Source: Chitinophagaceae bacterium UBA2793
GTDB taxonomy: Bacteria > Bacteroidota > Bacteroidia > Chitinophagales > Chitinophagaceae
Direction: 5' to 3'
Length of the DNA: 31,646 nt
NCBI GenBank assembly: GCA_002352045.1
Contig: DEHT01000037.1
Span: 26,089-57,734, forward strand
The notes beneath the pieces are model-generated. The model was not told the DNA's origin. It saw only the letters and a program-made list of their open reading frames with translations, and searched no databases. Below are positions 16,631-25,262 of this stretch, one piece after another. Each line of letters opens with the position of its first letter. Position 1 is the stretch's first letter. Made by a program: the position numbers and the translations under genes.

Positions 16631-17106
16631 ATACAATCTATTTTTTATTAGGTAGCAATATGGGTAATTCAAATGAACTGCTTTCCATTGCCATCAAAAA
16701 TATCGAAAAAAAAATTGGTAAAGTTTACCGTAAAAGCAGCTTGTATCAAACTGCAGCCTGGGGCAATATCAACCAACCCGATTTCATTAACCAGGTAATT
16801 ATTGTAAAGTCGAAACTGGATGCGGGCATTTGCATGGAGAGGGCACTTACCATAGAAAATGAGCTGGGCAGGGTTCGCACTCAAAAAAATGCACCCCGAA
16901 TAATTGACATCGATATTTTATATTTCAATAAAGACATTATCAATCTTTCAAATTTAACCGTACCCCACCCTGCTATTCAATTGAGAAGATTTGCGTTAGT
17001 TCCACTAAACGAATTATCGCCCAATTTTGTGCACCCGGTATTAAAGAAAACCAACCATCAATTGCTTAAAAATTGCCCCGACCATCTGAATGTGAAAAAG
17101 ATTTAA
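16627..17106 (+). CDS. folK: 6-hydroxymethyl-7,8-dihydropterin pyrophosphokinase
   Basis: HPPK transfers pyrophosphate from ATP to 6-hydroxymethyl-7,8-dihydropterin, the step before dihydropteroate synthase in folate synthesis. The 159 residues carry the whole family pattern: FLLGSNMGNS, SSLYQTAAWG, QPDFINQVI, the catalytic signature RTQKNAPRIIDIDIL with both metal-binding Asp residues, and VPHPAIQLRRFALVPL. The ATG overlaps the toxin stop by 4 bases, so folK translation is coupled to the toxin. A deoxynucleoside kinase gene follows after 36 bases. Confidence 0.97.
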   Translation: MNTIYFLLGSNMGNSNELLSIAIKNIEKKIGKVYRKSSLYQTAAWGNINQPDFINQVIIVKSKLDAGICMERALTIENELGRVRTQKNAPRIIDIDILYFNKDIINLSNLTVPHPAIQLRRFALVPLNELSPNFVHPVLKKTNHQLLKNCPDHLNVKKI

Positions 17107-17142
17107 TAACCCATAAGGTTAATCCATTTATTTTGCAGCCGG

Positions 17143-17775
17143 ATGAAATACAATTTTGTAACTATTGAAGGTAATATAGGCGCAGGCAAAACCACCCTTT
17201 CCCATTTACTATCCGAGCATTATAATGCAAGGCTGATTTTAGAAGAATTTGCAGACAATCCTTTTCTACAAAAATTTTACGAAAACCCCAAACAATTTGC
17301 ATTTCCTTTGGAGTTATTCTTTATGGCTGAGCGTTATAAGCAACTAAAAGAATTGCTTCAAACCAAAGACATGTTTCACCAGGTAACCATTTCCGATTAT
17401 TTGTTTACCAAATGTCTTCTATTTGCAAAAGTAAATTTGCCCGATGAGGAATTTAGATTGTATCAGAAACTGTTTGACATTATAAATCCTCAAATAATAC
17501 AACCCGATATTTTGATATACCTGCACTCACCTGTAAATAAGTTGCAGGAAAATATTAAGAAAAGAAATCGCCAGTACGAACAGGCAATACCAAACGATTA
17601 CTTATTTAACTTGCAGGAAACATATACCCAATACATAAAACAACATAATATTAAAACCATTTTTGTTGATGCCAGCAATGTAGATTTTTTAGGCAACCCG
17701 GAGCATTTAAAAGTAATTACCGATGCGTTGGATAAAGAATATGAAGATGGCCAACACTATATAACATTACCATAA
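17143..17775 (+). CDS. Deoxynucleoside kinase
   Basis: A 210-residue kinase of the deoxyadenosine/deoxyguanosine/deoxycytidine kinase family (dNK), salvaging deoxynucleosides to 5'-monophosphates. It has the P-loop EGNIGAGKTTL (about residues 8-18), EEFADNPFLQKFY after strand 2, the substrate-site segment MAERYKQL and the TISDYLFTKCLLFAK motif where relatives have the D-R-S/Y motif. The arginine-rich lid is NIKKRNRQYEQ. Specificity cannot be assigned. It follows folK by 36 bases and precedes an MFS transporter by 3, suggesting cotranscription. Confidence 0.92.
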   Translation: MKYNFVTIEGNIGAGKTTLSHLLSEHYNARLILEEFADNPFLQKFYENPKQFAFPLELFFMAERYKQLKELLQTKDMFHQVTISDYLFTKCLLFAKVNLPDEEFRLYQKLFDIINPQIIQPDILIYLHSPVNKLQENIKKRNRQYEQAIPNDYLFNLQETYTQYIKQHNIKTIFVDASNVDFLGNPEHLKVITDALDKEYEDGQHYITLP

Positions 17776-17778
17776 GCA

Positions 17779-19023
17779 GTGGCAGTAAAGTTTCCACAAA
17801 ATAGTCCTTATGCCGTTTTAAACTTACCGGAGTTCAGGTACTTTATTTTAGGCAGATTCATTTTTATAATGGGATTAAGAATGACGGGAACCATCATAGG
17901 CTGGTGGATGTATCTTTTAACAGCCGATCCGCTTGCTTTGGGCCTGGTTGGTTTGTCTGAAGTAATTCCTGCACTAACACTTGCCCTGTATGCCGGGCAT
18001 TATATTGACCAGCATGAAAAAAGAAGGTTGTTACTAAAGTGTATTTTATTTTATACAATTTGTATTGGTGCTTTAATTTTTCTTGCCTCTCCATTTGCAA
18101 ATTCAACATTCAACAAATGGACAATTGCGGCACTCATTTGCTCCGTAATTGCAGTTACGGGAGCAATCAGAGCGTTTGCAGGCCCCACTTTTTCGGCAAT
18201 GATTGCACAAATTGTTTCCAAAAATGTTTTGCCCAATGCAGCATCCATTAGCTCTGCCACATGGCTAATAGGCTCCATTAGCGGACATGCTTTAGGCGGT
18301 TTTACCATTGCTTATCTTGGAATATTTAAAAGCTTTTTTGTGGTAATTGCATTTGTAATTATTGGATTCCTTTTGCTAAGAAATATTGCAGTAAAACCCA
18401 TTTTATATAAGGCAACCGGCAATACCATCAAGAGTATTATTGAAGGTGTTCAATATGTTTTTAAAACAAAAGAAATATTGGGTGCGATGACGCTTGACCT
18501 TTTTGCAGTATTGTTTGGAGGTGCCGTAGCATTGGTTCCGGTATTTGCAAAAGATATCTTACATGTAAGCCCTGTAGGTTTTGGATGGCTGAATGCCGCC
18601 ATGGACATTGGCTCAATAATAATGGTTACCATACTTACCATTAAACCGCTTCAACGCAACCAGGGGCGAATTTTATTTTTTGCAGTGGGGGCATTTGGCA
18701 TTTGTATTATTTGTTTTGCATTGTCAAAATTATTCTGGCTTTCGTTTTTTGCTTTAATGATTGCAGGCTGCATGGATGGCATTAGCGTAATAATTAGAAG
18801 CACCATATTACAATTAAAAACACCCGATGAATTGCGTGGCAGGGTAATGAGTGTAAACAGTATGTTCATCAATTCATCTAATGAACTTGGCCAGTTTGAA
18901 AGTGGTTTAGCTGCAAGGCTTTTAGGAACAGTTCGTTCGGTGGTTTTTGGAGGCTGTATGACACTGGGTGTTGCACTTTTTACCTGGTTCAAGGCACCCT
19001 CATTAAGAAAAATGGAATATTGA
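17779..19023 (+). CDS. MFS transporter (EntS-like, MFS_3 type)
   Basis: A 414-residue major facilitator with 12 predicted helices. The first half has the loop motif ALYAGHYIDQHEKRRLL between helices 2 and 3, a variant of the MFS signature A, plus LPNAASISSATWLIGSISGH, typical of the EntS/MFS_3 exporter group. The C-terminal half ends with ELRGRVMSVNSMFINSSNELG, also typical. The start is GTG at 17779 (MAVKFPQNSPYAVL), 3 bases after the kinase stop; no ATG fits better. Substrate unknown; EntS relatives export siderophores or drugs. Confidence 0.9.
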   Translation: MAVKFPQNSPYAVLNLPEFRYFILGRFIFIMGLRMTGTIIGWWMYLLTADPLALGLVGLSEVIPALTLALYAGHYIDQHEKRRLLLKCILFYTICIGALIFLASPFANSTFNKWTIAALICSVIAVTGAIRAFAGPTFSAMIAQIVSKNVLPNAASISSATWLIGSISGHALGGFTIAYLGIFKSFFVVIAFVIIGFLLLRNIAVKPILYKATGNTIKSIIEGVQYVFKTKEILGAMTLDLFAVLFGGAVALVPVFAKDILHVSPVGFGWLNAAMDIGSIIMVTILTIKPLQRNQGRILFFAVGAFGICIICFALSKLFWLSFFALMIAGCMDGISVIIRSTILQLKTPDELRGRVMSVNSMFINSSNELGQFESGLAARLLGTVRSVVFGGCMTLGVALFTWFKAPSLRKMEY

Positions 19024-19052
19024 TTTGTACCTTTATTCTTTAAAAATTAATC

Positions 19053-19577
19053 ATGAACTCAAATTATCTTAATAGCGTAAAACAGCAAATGCTTTATTAT
19101 AAATCATTGGGCGAAAAATCTATTGCCCAATTAGAACCTGCTTTATTATTTAAACAACCCAATGAAGATTGCAATAGTATTGCTATGATAATTCAACACA
19201 TGCATGGAAATATGCTTAGCCGATGGACCGATTTTTTGAACAGCGATGGCGAAAAAGAATGGAGGCAAAGAGATGCTGAATTTGAAATAGTGTTATCAAC
19301 AAAAGAAGAAGTAATGACTAAGTGGGAAGAAGGATGGAAATGCCTGATGGATGCATTGAACAGCTTGAACGATTCACTGCTATCCTATACAGTTTTAATA
19401 AGAAATGAACCTCACACGGCAACTGAAGCCATCAACAGGCAATTGGCACATTATCCCTATCATGTAGGGCAAATAGTGTTTTATACAAAAGCACTTATTG
19501 GAGCAGAATTTACAAGTCTGTCTATTGCAAAAAATCAATCGCAGCAGTTCAATAAAGAAAAGTTTGATAAAGGATAA
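19053..19577 (+). CDS. DUF1572 / DinB-fold protein
   Basis: A 174-residue four-helix-bundle protein of the DinB superfamily, DUF1572 branch. The three metal-binding histidines expected of the fold appear in MIIQHMHGNM (His49/51 region) and in QLAHYPYHVGQI (His near 129 and 133). Family members are putative metal-dependent transferases or bacillithiol/mycothiol S-transferase relatives; the substrate is unknown. It lies 29 bases after the MFS gene and may be the last gene of that operon. Its stop codon directly abuts the stop of the convergent YkgJ gene with no base between. Confidence 0.88.
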   Translation: MNSNYLNSVKQQMLYYKSLGEKSIAQLEPALLFKQPNEDCNSIAMIIQHMHGNMLSRWTDFLNSDGEKEWRQRDAEFEIVLSTKEEVMTKWEEGWKCLMDALNSLNDSLLSYTVLIRNEPHTATEAINRQLAHYPYHVGQIVFYTKALIGAEFTSLSIAKNQSQQFNKEKFDKG

Positions 19578-20060
19578 TTATTTGTTGGCAATCAATTTTT
19601 CCAGTACAAAATAAACAGCCGGGCAAAAGCTTGAGTTTTTTTGTGTGAGTGCCGGACGTTTGATCAATACATCTTCATCGGTATAAGGAAATCGTTCACA
19701 GTCGGAAGGACGGTCTTCATAAATGCTGCAAAAATTATCTTCTCCTAAAAACGGGCAGGGTTTTGATTTTACCACATAATCACCTTCTTCATCAAGGTTT
19801 AAATATGTTTCGATAAAAACACCTTCTTTTAAATTCAAACGTTTGGAGATTCTTTTAATATCGGGCACTTTAAATCGAGGCGAATAATTTTTACAACAGG
19901 CGGCACAATCCAGACAATCAATTTTACTGAAAGCTTCCTCATGCAGATCGGGCAATTGCTTCAGCACTTTATTCTTATCGGGACGAAGCAAAAACTGTTT
20001 GTAAATTTTCTGCCGCTCGCCCGATTTCTTCTGCCAGTTCTTTAATAAAGGATCATTCAT
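19578..20060 (-). CDS. YkgJ-family cysteine cluster protein
   Basis: A 160-residue protein with the CxxCxxCC motif (DCLDCAACCKNY, about residues 48-59) and a second group PCPFLG...FCSIYEDRPSDCERFPY, defining the YkgJ/zinc- or iron-cluster family (PF03692). The cysteines probably bind a metal or Fe-S cluster; the role is unknown. The start is ATG 20060 (MNDPLLKNWQKKS). It is separated by 19 bases from the DUF3667 gene upstream on the same strand and could be cotranscribed. Codon use has more CTG/CGG than most neighbours. Confidence 0.9.
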   Translation of the reverse strand: MNDPLLKNWQKKSGERQKIYKQFLLRPDKNKVLKQLPDLHEEAFSKIDCLDCAACCKNYSPRFKVPDIKRISKRLNLKEGVFIETYLNLDEEGDYVVKSKPCPFLGEDNFCSIYEDRPSDCERFPYTDEDVLIKRPALTQKNSSFCPAVYFVLEKLIANK

Positions 20061-20079
20061 AATGCAAAATTAATCTTCC

Positions 20080-20916
20080 CTAAGCACCTGCACGCATGCG
20101 TGTAAAAAAATCGAGGAAATGGCTGTTCTGGTAAATGTAGAATGCAACGGACATCACAGAAACAATTGCCCATAAGAATATGGTAAGAATTGCAACTGAC
20201 ATACTTTTAAAACGTTGCAGAAAAGTTTTGAGTTGCAAAAAGCCATTCAAAGCCCAGCCCAGGTAAATACCCTGTAATAACATTGCTATAAATGTTAATC
20301 CGAACCCGAGCCCCTTATTACCTATCCATCCAATCAGCGGAAATATAATCAATGTAAAAATCAGGTTGCTGAATGCCACAAACATCATATTGGCGGTAAG
20401 ATGTTCGGCATAGTTAAAACGGCTTCTTCTGAAAAACAACCAGGTAAACAATGAGATAAAAGGCACTGCTATCATTGCAATAATATTCCCGTTTTTACGC
20501 ATAAACACATTGGCTTTATTACCACGGTTAAGCGTTTGAACATAATTTTTCTTTCCTTCTTCGGTTGGTATCCGGTTCAATACTTCCTGGCTCACAGGCC
20601 TTACAGGAACAGGCTTTGCGAAAAAATTATTAGAGATCACGAAAATCGCCATCAATATTAAAAAGAATGTAAACGGGTTGAAATAACTTTTTCTTTTGCC
20701 TGTTATATATTCTCTTGCGGTAGTTCCCGGCCTTATCGCCAGGCATTTGAGCAAATGAAAAATGCCTTTATCGGTATGGGTAAAAGCATGAAAAAATTCG
20801 TGAAAAAAATGTTTGAGTGTAAAACGATGAATATGGGTATTCTGTCCGCATTGTGAACAGAATTTAGAAGATTCAATTATTTCTTTGTTGCAATTGAGGC
20901 AGTTTGTCGGGTTCAT
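20080..20916 (-). CDS. DUF3667 membrane protein with N-terminal zinc ribbon
   Basis: A 278-residue protein. A zinc ribbon is at residues 6-24 (CLNC ... FCSQCGQ, four cysteines). An amphipathic region HFFHEFFHAFTHTDKG then leads into the DUF3667 core motif AIRPGTTAREYITGKRKSYF, and four to five membrane helices follow (about 80-265). The family is almost confined to Bacteroidota and has no assigned function. The start is ATG 20916 (MNPTNCLNCNKE). Leucine codons CTG and CTC are common here, unlike the surrounding genes; see the mosaic finding. Confidence 0.9.
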   Translation of the reverse strand: MNPTNCLNCNKEIIESSKFCSQCGQNTHIHRFTLKHFFHEFFHAFTHTDKGIFHLLKCLAIRPGTTAREYITGKRKSYFNPFTFFLILMAIFVISNNFFAKPVPVRPVSQEVLNRIPTEEGKKNYVQTLNRGNKANVFMRKNGNIIAMIAVPFISLFTWLFFRRSRFNYAEHLTANMMFVAFSNLIFTLIIFPLIGWIGNKGLGFGLTFIAMLLQGIYLGWALNGFLQLKTFLQRFKSMSVAILTIFLWAIVSVMSVAFYIYQNSHFLDFFTRMRAGA

Positions 20917-21052
20917 GTAATTGAAAATAACAAATTGTTTGAATATATGAAGTTATCATATCTATGATTCATCAATAATTCATTCAAAATCAATTATTAT
21001 CCACAGGTATTGCACATCGCTAAACTTGCATGGAAATATAGTTGCCTTATCG

Positions 21053-21060
21053 TAAATTTG
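21053..21060 (+). promoter_or_regulatory. -7 box TAAATTTG upstream of gcvP
   Basis: TAAATTTG matches TAnnTTTG, 49 bases before the gcvP ATG. A CTTG at 21025-21028 is the nearest -33 candidate, but its spacing of 24 is longer than usual. Confidence 0.45.
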
Positions 21061-21109
21061 CGCCTAATTTTTAAGGTAGAAACGCCTTCACATTCAACCT
21101 CTCAATTTT

Positions 21110-23995
21110 ATGACGCTTTTCGAACAACAACAAGCTGAATTTACCAACAGGCATATCGGATCATCTGAAGCAGAAACTGCTGCTATGTTGAAAACCATCG
21201 GAGTATCTTCTATCGATGAACTGATAGAAAAAACGGTACCGGCTGCAATCCGTTCAAAACAACCGTTGCAAACAGGCGGACCTGTAAGTGAATTTCAATA
21301 CCTCACCGAATTGAAAAAAACCGCTTCCCTGAACAAGGTTTTTAAAAACTATATCGGCAAAGGTTATTATAACACCATTGTTCCCAGCGTTATTTTAAGA
21401 AATGTATTTGAAAACCCGGGATGGTATACCCAATACACTCCTTACCAGGCTGAAATTGCACAGGGCCGCTTGGAAAGCCTGTTGAATTTTCAAACGATGG
21501 TAAGTGATCTTACCGCATTACCTATTGCGAATGCAAGTCTGCTGGATGAAGGTACTGCAGCAGCTGAAGCGATGGCCATGTTGTTTAATCATAAAAACAA
21601 AGACACAGAACATATTGTAGCTCCTAAGTTTTTTGTGGATGAAAATATTTTCGACCAGACAAAAGACATTTTAATTACCAGGGCAAAACCTATCAATGTT
21701 GAATTGGTTTTTGGTGATTACAGATCGGTAGATTTAGACGAATTTTATTTTGGTGCTTTTGTTCAATATCCTAACAGCAATGGCTCTGTAGAAGATTATA
21801 AAAAATTCATTGATGCATCACATGCAGTAAATGCATTGGTTGTGATGGCTACAGATTTGTTAGCACTTACCTTATTAACTCCTCCGGGAGAACTGGGTGC
21901 AGACATTGCTATTGGCAACTCACAACGCCTGGGTGTGCCTTTAGGGTTTGGTGGTCCTCATGCAGCATTTTTTGCTACCAAAGATGAGTTTAAAAGAAAT
22001 ATTCCCGGACGTATCATTGGTGTAAGTCAGGATGCGCAGGGTAACCGTTGTTTGCGCATGGCATTGCAAACAAGAGAGCAACATATCCGCAGGGAGAAAG
22101 CAACCAGTAATATTTGTACTGCTCAGGCATTATTAGCGAATATGGCTGCGATGTATGCAGTATATCATGGTGCAGAAGGTTTAATTGCCATAGCAAAACG
22201 CATTAGTGTGCTGGCACAAACCTTAGATAATGAGCTGGAAGAACTGGGATATAAAAATGAGAATGCTTCTTACTTCGATACATTAAAAGTAAATGTTAGC
22301 AATATTGCTGCTTTGAAAAAAATTGCTGAGAAGAATAATATAAATTTTTATTATTACGAAAATGCAGTAGGTATTTCAATAGATGAAACTACATCTCAAA
22401 AAGATGTACTGGACATTCTGCATGTATTTGCCGAACTGAATGACACCAGTACTGCCGTGGCAGATTTTGATGCAGATAGTATTTTACATAATATTCCTTC
22501 TTGCTTAACACGTACTTCTGATTTTTTAACGCATCCTGTTTTCAATACGCACAGAAGCGAAACAGAAATGATGCGTTATATCAAAAGTTTGGAAAATAAA
22601 GATCTTAGTCTGAATACTTCCATGATCTCTCTGGGAAGTTGTACGATGAAACTGAATGCAGCCACTCAACTGATTCCTGTGAGCTGGCCTGAGTTCAACA
22701 ATATCCATCCGTTTGCTCCTTCTGATCAATGGAAGGGTTATCGTCAGATCATTACAGAACTGGAAAACTGGCTGAGTAATATTACAGGATTTGCAGCTAC
22801 TTCATTACAACCCAATAGCGGTGCTCAGGGTGAATATGCAGGTTTGTTAACTATTAAAGCATATCATGAAGACAAAAATGATCATCATCGCAATGTGATT
22901 TTGATCCCAATTTCTGCGCATGGAACCAACCCCGCTTCGGCAGTAATGGCAGGCTTTAAAGTGGTGGTTACAAAATGCGATGAAGCAGGTAATATTGATG
23001 TGGAAGATTTACGAGCCAATGCCGTAAAATATAAAGACCAACTTGCAGGGCTAATGATTACCTACCCAAGTACACATGGTGTGTTCGAAGAAAGCGTAAT
23101 TGAAATTTGCAACATCATTCATCAAAATGGAGGTTTGGTTTATATGGATGGTGCTAATATGAATGCACAGGTTGGCTTAACCAGCCCCGGAAATATTGGC
23201 GCCGATGTTTGTCATTTAAACTTACATAAAACTTTTGCCATACCGCATGGCGGCGGAGGTCCGGGCATGGGCCCCATTTGTGTAAATGAAAAATTAGCTC
23301 CTTACTTACCGGGCCATCCTTCTTTGAAGAATTCCGATAAAGCTATTCATGCAATAAGTGCTGCACCATTTGGGAGTGCCAATATTTTATTGATAAGTTA
23401 TGCATACATAAAAATGTTGGGAGCCGGAGGGTTGAAGAAAAGCACAGAATACGCCATTCTTAATGCCAACTACATGAAGGCACGTTTGAAAAATGATTTT
23501 AAAATTTTGTACACAGGAAAAAATGGAACCTGTGCACATGAGTTCATTGTAGATCTCCGCCCATTTAAACAATCTGCAGGAATTGAAGCAGAAGATGTGG
23601 CTAAGCGATTAATGGATTATAATTTTCATGCTCCTACATTAAGCTTCCCTGTACCGGGAACTATTATGATTGAGCCAACAGAAAGTGAGGACAAACATGA
23701 GTTGGATAGGTTTTGCGATGCCTTATTAAACATTCGTGCAGAAATAAAAGCCATAGAAGATGGCCAAGCCGATAAAACCAATAATGTTTTGAAAAATGCC
23801 CCTCATACACAATTGGTAGCTCTTGCCAATGAATGGACAAAACCTTACAGCCGGAAACAAGCTGTATTTCCATTGGAATACGTACAGCAAAACAAATTTT
23901 GGCCAAGCGTTAGCAGGGTTAATAACACTTTTGGCGACCGAAACTTAATTTGTACCTGCGAGCCGATAAGTAGCTATTTAGAAACAGAAGCGTAA
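21110..23995 (+). CDS. gcvP: Glycine dehydrogenase (decarboxylating), P-protein
   Basis: PLP enzyme of the glycine cleavage system. It decarboxylates glycine and passes the aminomethyl group to the lipoyl arm of GcvH, feeding one-carbon units to tetrahydrofolate. The 961 residues are the fused full-length form. The N-terminal half starts FTNRHIGSSEAE; the C-terminal half holds the PLP lysine in LNLHKTFAIPHGGGGPG (Lys707) and the SCTMKLNAA motif. gcvH and gcvT are not in the window. Leucine codon choice changes abruptly at about 22,790: CTG is frequent before (19 codons counted) and absent after, suggesting a recombinant gene. The reading frame and motifs remain intact across the change. Confidence 0.98.
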   Translation: MTLFEQQQAEFTNRHIGSSEAETAAMLKTIGVSSIDELIEKTVPAAIRSKQPLQTGGPVSEFQYLTELKKTASLNKVFKNYIGKGYYNTIVPSVILRNVFENPGWYTQYTPYQAEIAQGRLESLLNFQTMVSDLTALPIANASLLDEGTAAAEAMAMLFNHKNKDTEHIVAPKFFVDENIFDQTKDILITRAKPINVELVFGDYRSVDLDEFYFGAFVQYPNSNGSVEDYKKFIDASHAVNALVVMATDLLALTLLTPPGELGADIAIGNSQRLGVPLGFGGPHAAFFATKDEFKRNIPGRIIGVSQDAQGNRCLRMALQTREQHIRREKATSNICTAQALLANMAAMYAVYHGAEGLIAIAKRISVLAQTLDNELEELGYKNENASYFDTLKVNVSNIAALKKIAEKNNINFYYYENAVGISIDETTSQKDVLDILHVFAELNDTSTAVADFDADSILHNIPSCLTRTSDFLTHPVFNTHRSETEMMRYIKSLENKDLSLNTSMISLGSCTMKLNAATQLIPVSWPEFNNIHPFAPSDQWKGYRQIITELENWLSNITGFAATSLQPNSGAQGEYAGLLTIKAYHEDKNDHHRNVILIPISAHGTNPASAVMAGFKVVVTKCDEAGNIDVEDLRANAVKYKDQLAGLMITYPSTHGVFEESVIEICNIIHQNGGLVYMDGANMNAQVGLTSPGNIGADVCHLNLHKTFAIPHGGGGPGMGPICVNEKLAPYLPGHPSLKNSDKAIHAISAAPFGSANILLISYAYIKMLGAGGLKKSTEYAILNANYMKARLKNDFKILYTGKNGTCAHEFIVDLRPFKQSAGIEAEDVAKRLMDYNFHAPTLSFPVPGTIMIEPTESEDKHELDRFCDALLNIRAEIKAIEDGQADKTNNVLKNAPHTQLVALANEWTKPYSRKQAVFPLEYVQQNKFWPSVSRVNNTFGDRNLICTCEPISSYLETEA

Positions 23996-24012
23996 AATTG
24001 GCTTGAAAGGCT

Positions 24013-24020
24013 TACATTTG
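24013..24020 (+). promoter_or_regulatory. -7 box TACATTTG upstream of the cold-shock gene
   Basis: TACATTTG matches TAnnTTTG and lies 26 bases before ATG 24047. No TTTG at normal -33 distance. The 26-base leader is too short for the long cold-shock leader known in E. coli cspA. Confidence 0.45.
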
Positions 24021-24046
24021 CGTTTCAAATAATACAATTTTTTAAA

Positions 24047-24253
24047 ATGGACACAAAAACTCAGGGAACCGTAAAGTTTTTCAATACCGAAAAAGGTTTT
24101 GGATTTATTAAACATTCGGATTCCGACAAAGAAACATTTGTACACGTAAGCGGCCTAAATGGTGGCGAAATTAAAGAAGGCGACAAAGTTGAATTTGATG
24201 TACAAATGGGAAAAAAAGGAATGAACGCTGTTAATGTAGCAGTTGTAGAATAA
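24047..24253 (+). CDS. Cold-shock domain protein (CspA family)
   Basis: A 68-residue single cold-shock domain, an OB-fold RNA chaperone that melts RNA secondary structure. Both RNP motifs are seen: GTVKFFNTEKGFGFIKH (RNP1, KGFGFI) and ETFVHVSGL (RNP2, with VHVS where many have VHFS). The start is ATG 24047 (MDTKTQGTVKFF). It is a stand-alone gene with its own promoter box and terminator. Expression on cold shock cannot be inferred from the short leader. Confidence 0.95.
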   Translation: MDTKTQGTVKFFNTEKGFGFIKHSDSDKETFVHVSGLNGGEIKEGDKVEFDVQMGKKGMNAVNVAVVE

Positions 24254-24273
24254 TATTTTACCAAATTCCATAA

Positions 24274-24300
24274 AAAGCCGCTCTTTCTGAGCGGTTTTTT
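24274..24300 (+). terminator. Rho-independent terminator of the cold-shock gene
   Basis: CCGCTC (24278-24283) pairs with GAGCGG (24289-24294) around TTTCT, followed by six Ts. It begins about 20 bases after the stop codon. Confidence 0.9.
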
Positions 24301-24380
24301 CATATAGGTATGTTAAGTATTTATACACTTCAATTGGTGTTTAAAACTTCTATATTTTTACTTTCATAAACAAAATAATA

Positions 24381-25217
24381 ATGAAAAAAAATGTACTCTT
24401 TTTGGCAATATGTGCAGCCACTTTTAATTCAAATGCACAAACTGTTCAATTTAAAAAAGGTCAGTTAGTTACCATTTCAAATTCATCTACCCAGGAAATA
24501 GATATGGGTATGGCCGGTCAAATGAACAATAGTTCAAAATTAACCTCAATTTTAGAAATTAAAGAAGTGGTAAAGAATAGTTATAAGGCTATAGTGAAGG
24601 TTTCAAAATTGAGTATGTCATTTGATGCAATGGGCGAACAGCAAACATTTGATTCGGAAAAAGAAGCTGATATACAAAATGAAATTGGAAAATCATTGGG
24701 CACTAATATTGGCAAAGAATTTAAAATTGAAATTGATAATAACACCGGAAAAGTAACCACTGAAAAAAAAGCAGATACTACTTCTACAGCCAAAAATGAT
24801 AACCCATTAGAAGGAATTATGAACATGACAGTAAGCAATGAGAATAATGGCGCATTGGCCGAATCTATCATTTTCGTTTTACCAACCTATAAAAAAGCAG
24901 GTGATAGCTGGCAAGATTCTTCTGAAGTAAAAAATGATGCAAGAATTTATAAAACCTATACCTTAAAATCGGTGCAGGATGGCATGGCTACACTTGGATT
25001 GATTAGTAAAAGCAATGGCAAAACCACAACTGAAGCGCAAGGAATGCAAATTGATTTGATGATGGATATTAAATCGGATGCCGAATTGTTAGTAGATACA
25101 AAAACTTCCATAATTAAAAAAATAACCCGAACCATAAACATTGATGGTAGCATGGAAGTAATGGGCCAATCATTACCCATTACAGCAAAAACCACCGAAT
25201 TGGTTGAAGTAAATTAG
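24381..25217 (+). CDS. Secreted DUF6263-like protein
   Basis: A 278-residue exported protein with a Sec signal peptide (MKKNVLFLAICAATFNSNAQ, cleavage after about residue 20). The mature part is a beta-rich, repetitive-looking domain starting TVQFKKGQLVTISN, with EIKEVVKNSYKAIVKV, then FVLPTYKKAGDSWQDSS and a final ITAKTTELVEVN. This pattern resembles DUF6263, a family of periplasmic or surface proteins of unknown role in Bacteroidota. There are no cysteines in the mature part and no catalytic motif. The gene stands alone, ending in a strong shared terminator. Confidence 0.7.
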   Translation: MKKNVLFLAICAATFNSNAQTVQFKKGQLVTISNSSTQEIDMGMAGQMNNSSKLTSILEIKEVVKNSYKAIVKVSKLSMSFDAMGEQQTFDSEKEADIQNEIGKSLGTNIGKEFKIEIDNNTGKVTTEKKADTTSTAKNDNPLEGIMNMTVSNENNGALAESIIFVLPTYKKAGDSWQDSSEVKNDARIYKTYTLKSVQDGMATLGLISKSNGKTTTEAQGMQIDLMMDIKSDAELLVDTKTSIIKKITRTINIDGSMEVMGQSLPITAKTTELVEVN

Positions 25218-25228
25218 ACAAAATCAAC

Positions 25229-25262
25229 ATAGATATTAAGCCGAAACAGGCTTAATATCTAT
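25229..25262. terminator. Bidirectional terminator overlapping the MFS stop codon
   Basis: A 14-bp perfect inverted repeat (25229-25242 with 25249-25262, half-site ATAGATATTAAGCC) around a GAAACA loop. Its right arm contains the TAG stop of the convergent MFS gene (25259-25261). It probably ends transcripts from both sides. Confidence 0.75.

Noticed and set aside
20997..21005. Perfect DnaA box TTATCCACA upstream of gcvP
   Set aside because: It is a single copy, without clustered boxes, an AT-rich unwinding element or dnaA/dnaN nearby, so there is no support for an origin. A 9-mer can occur by chance.
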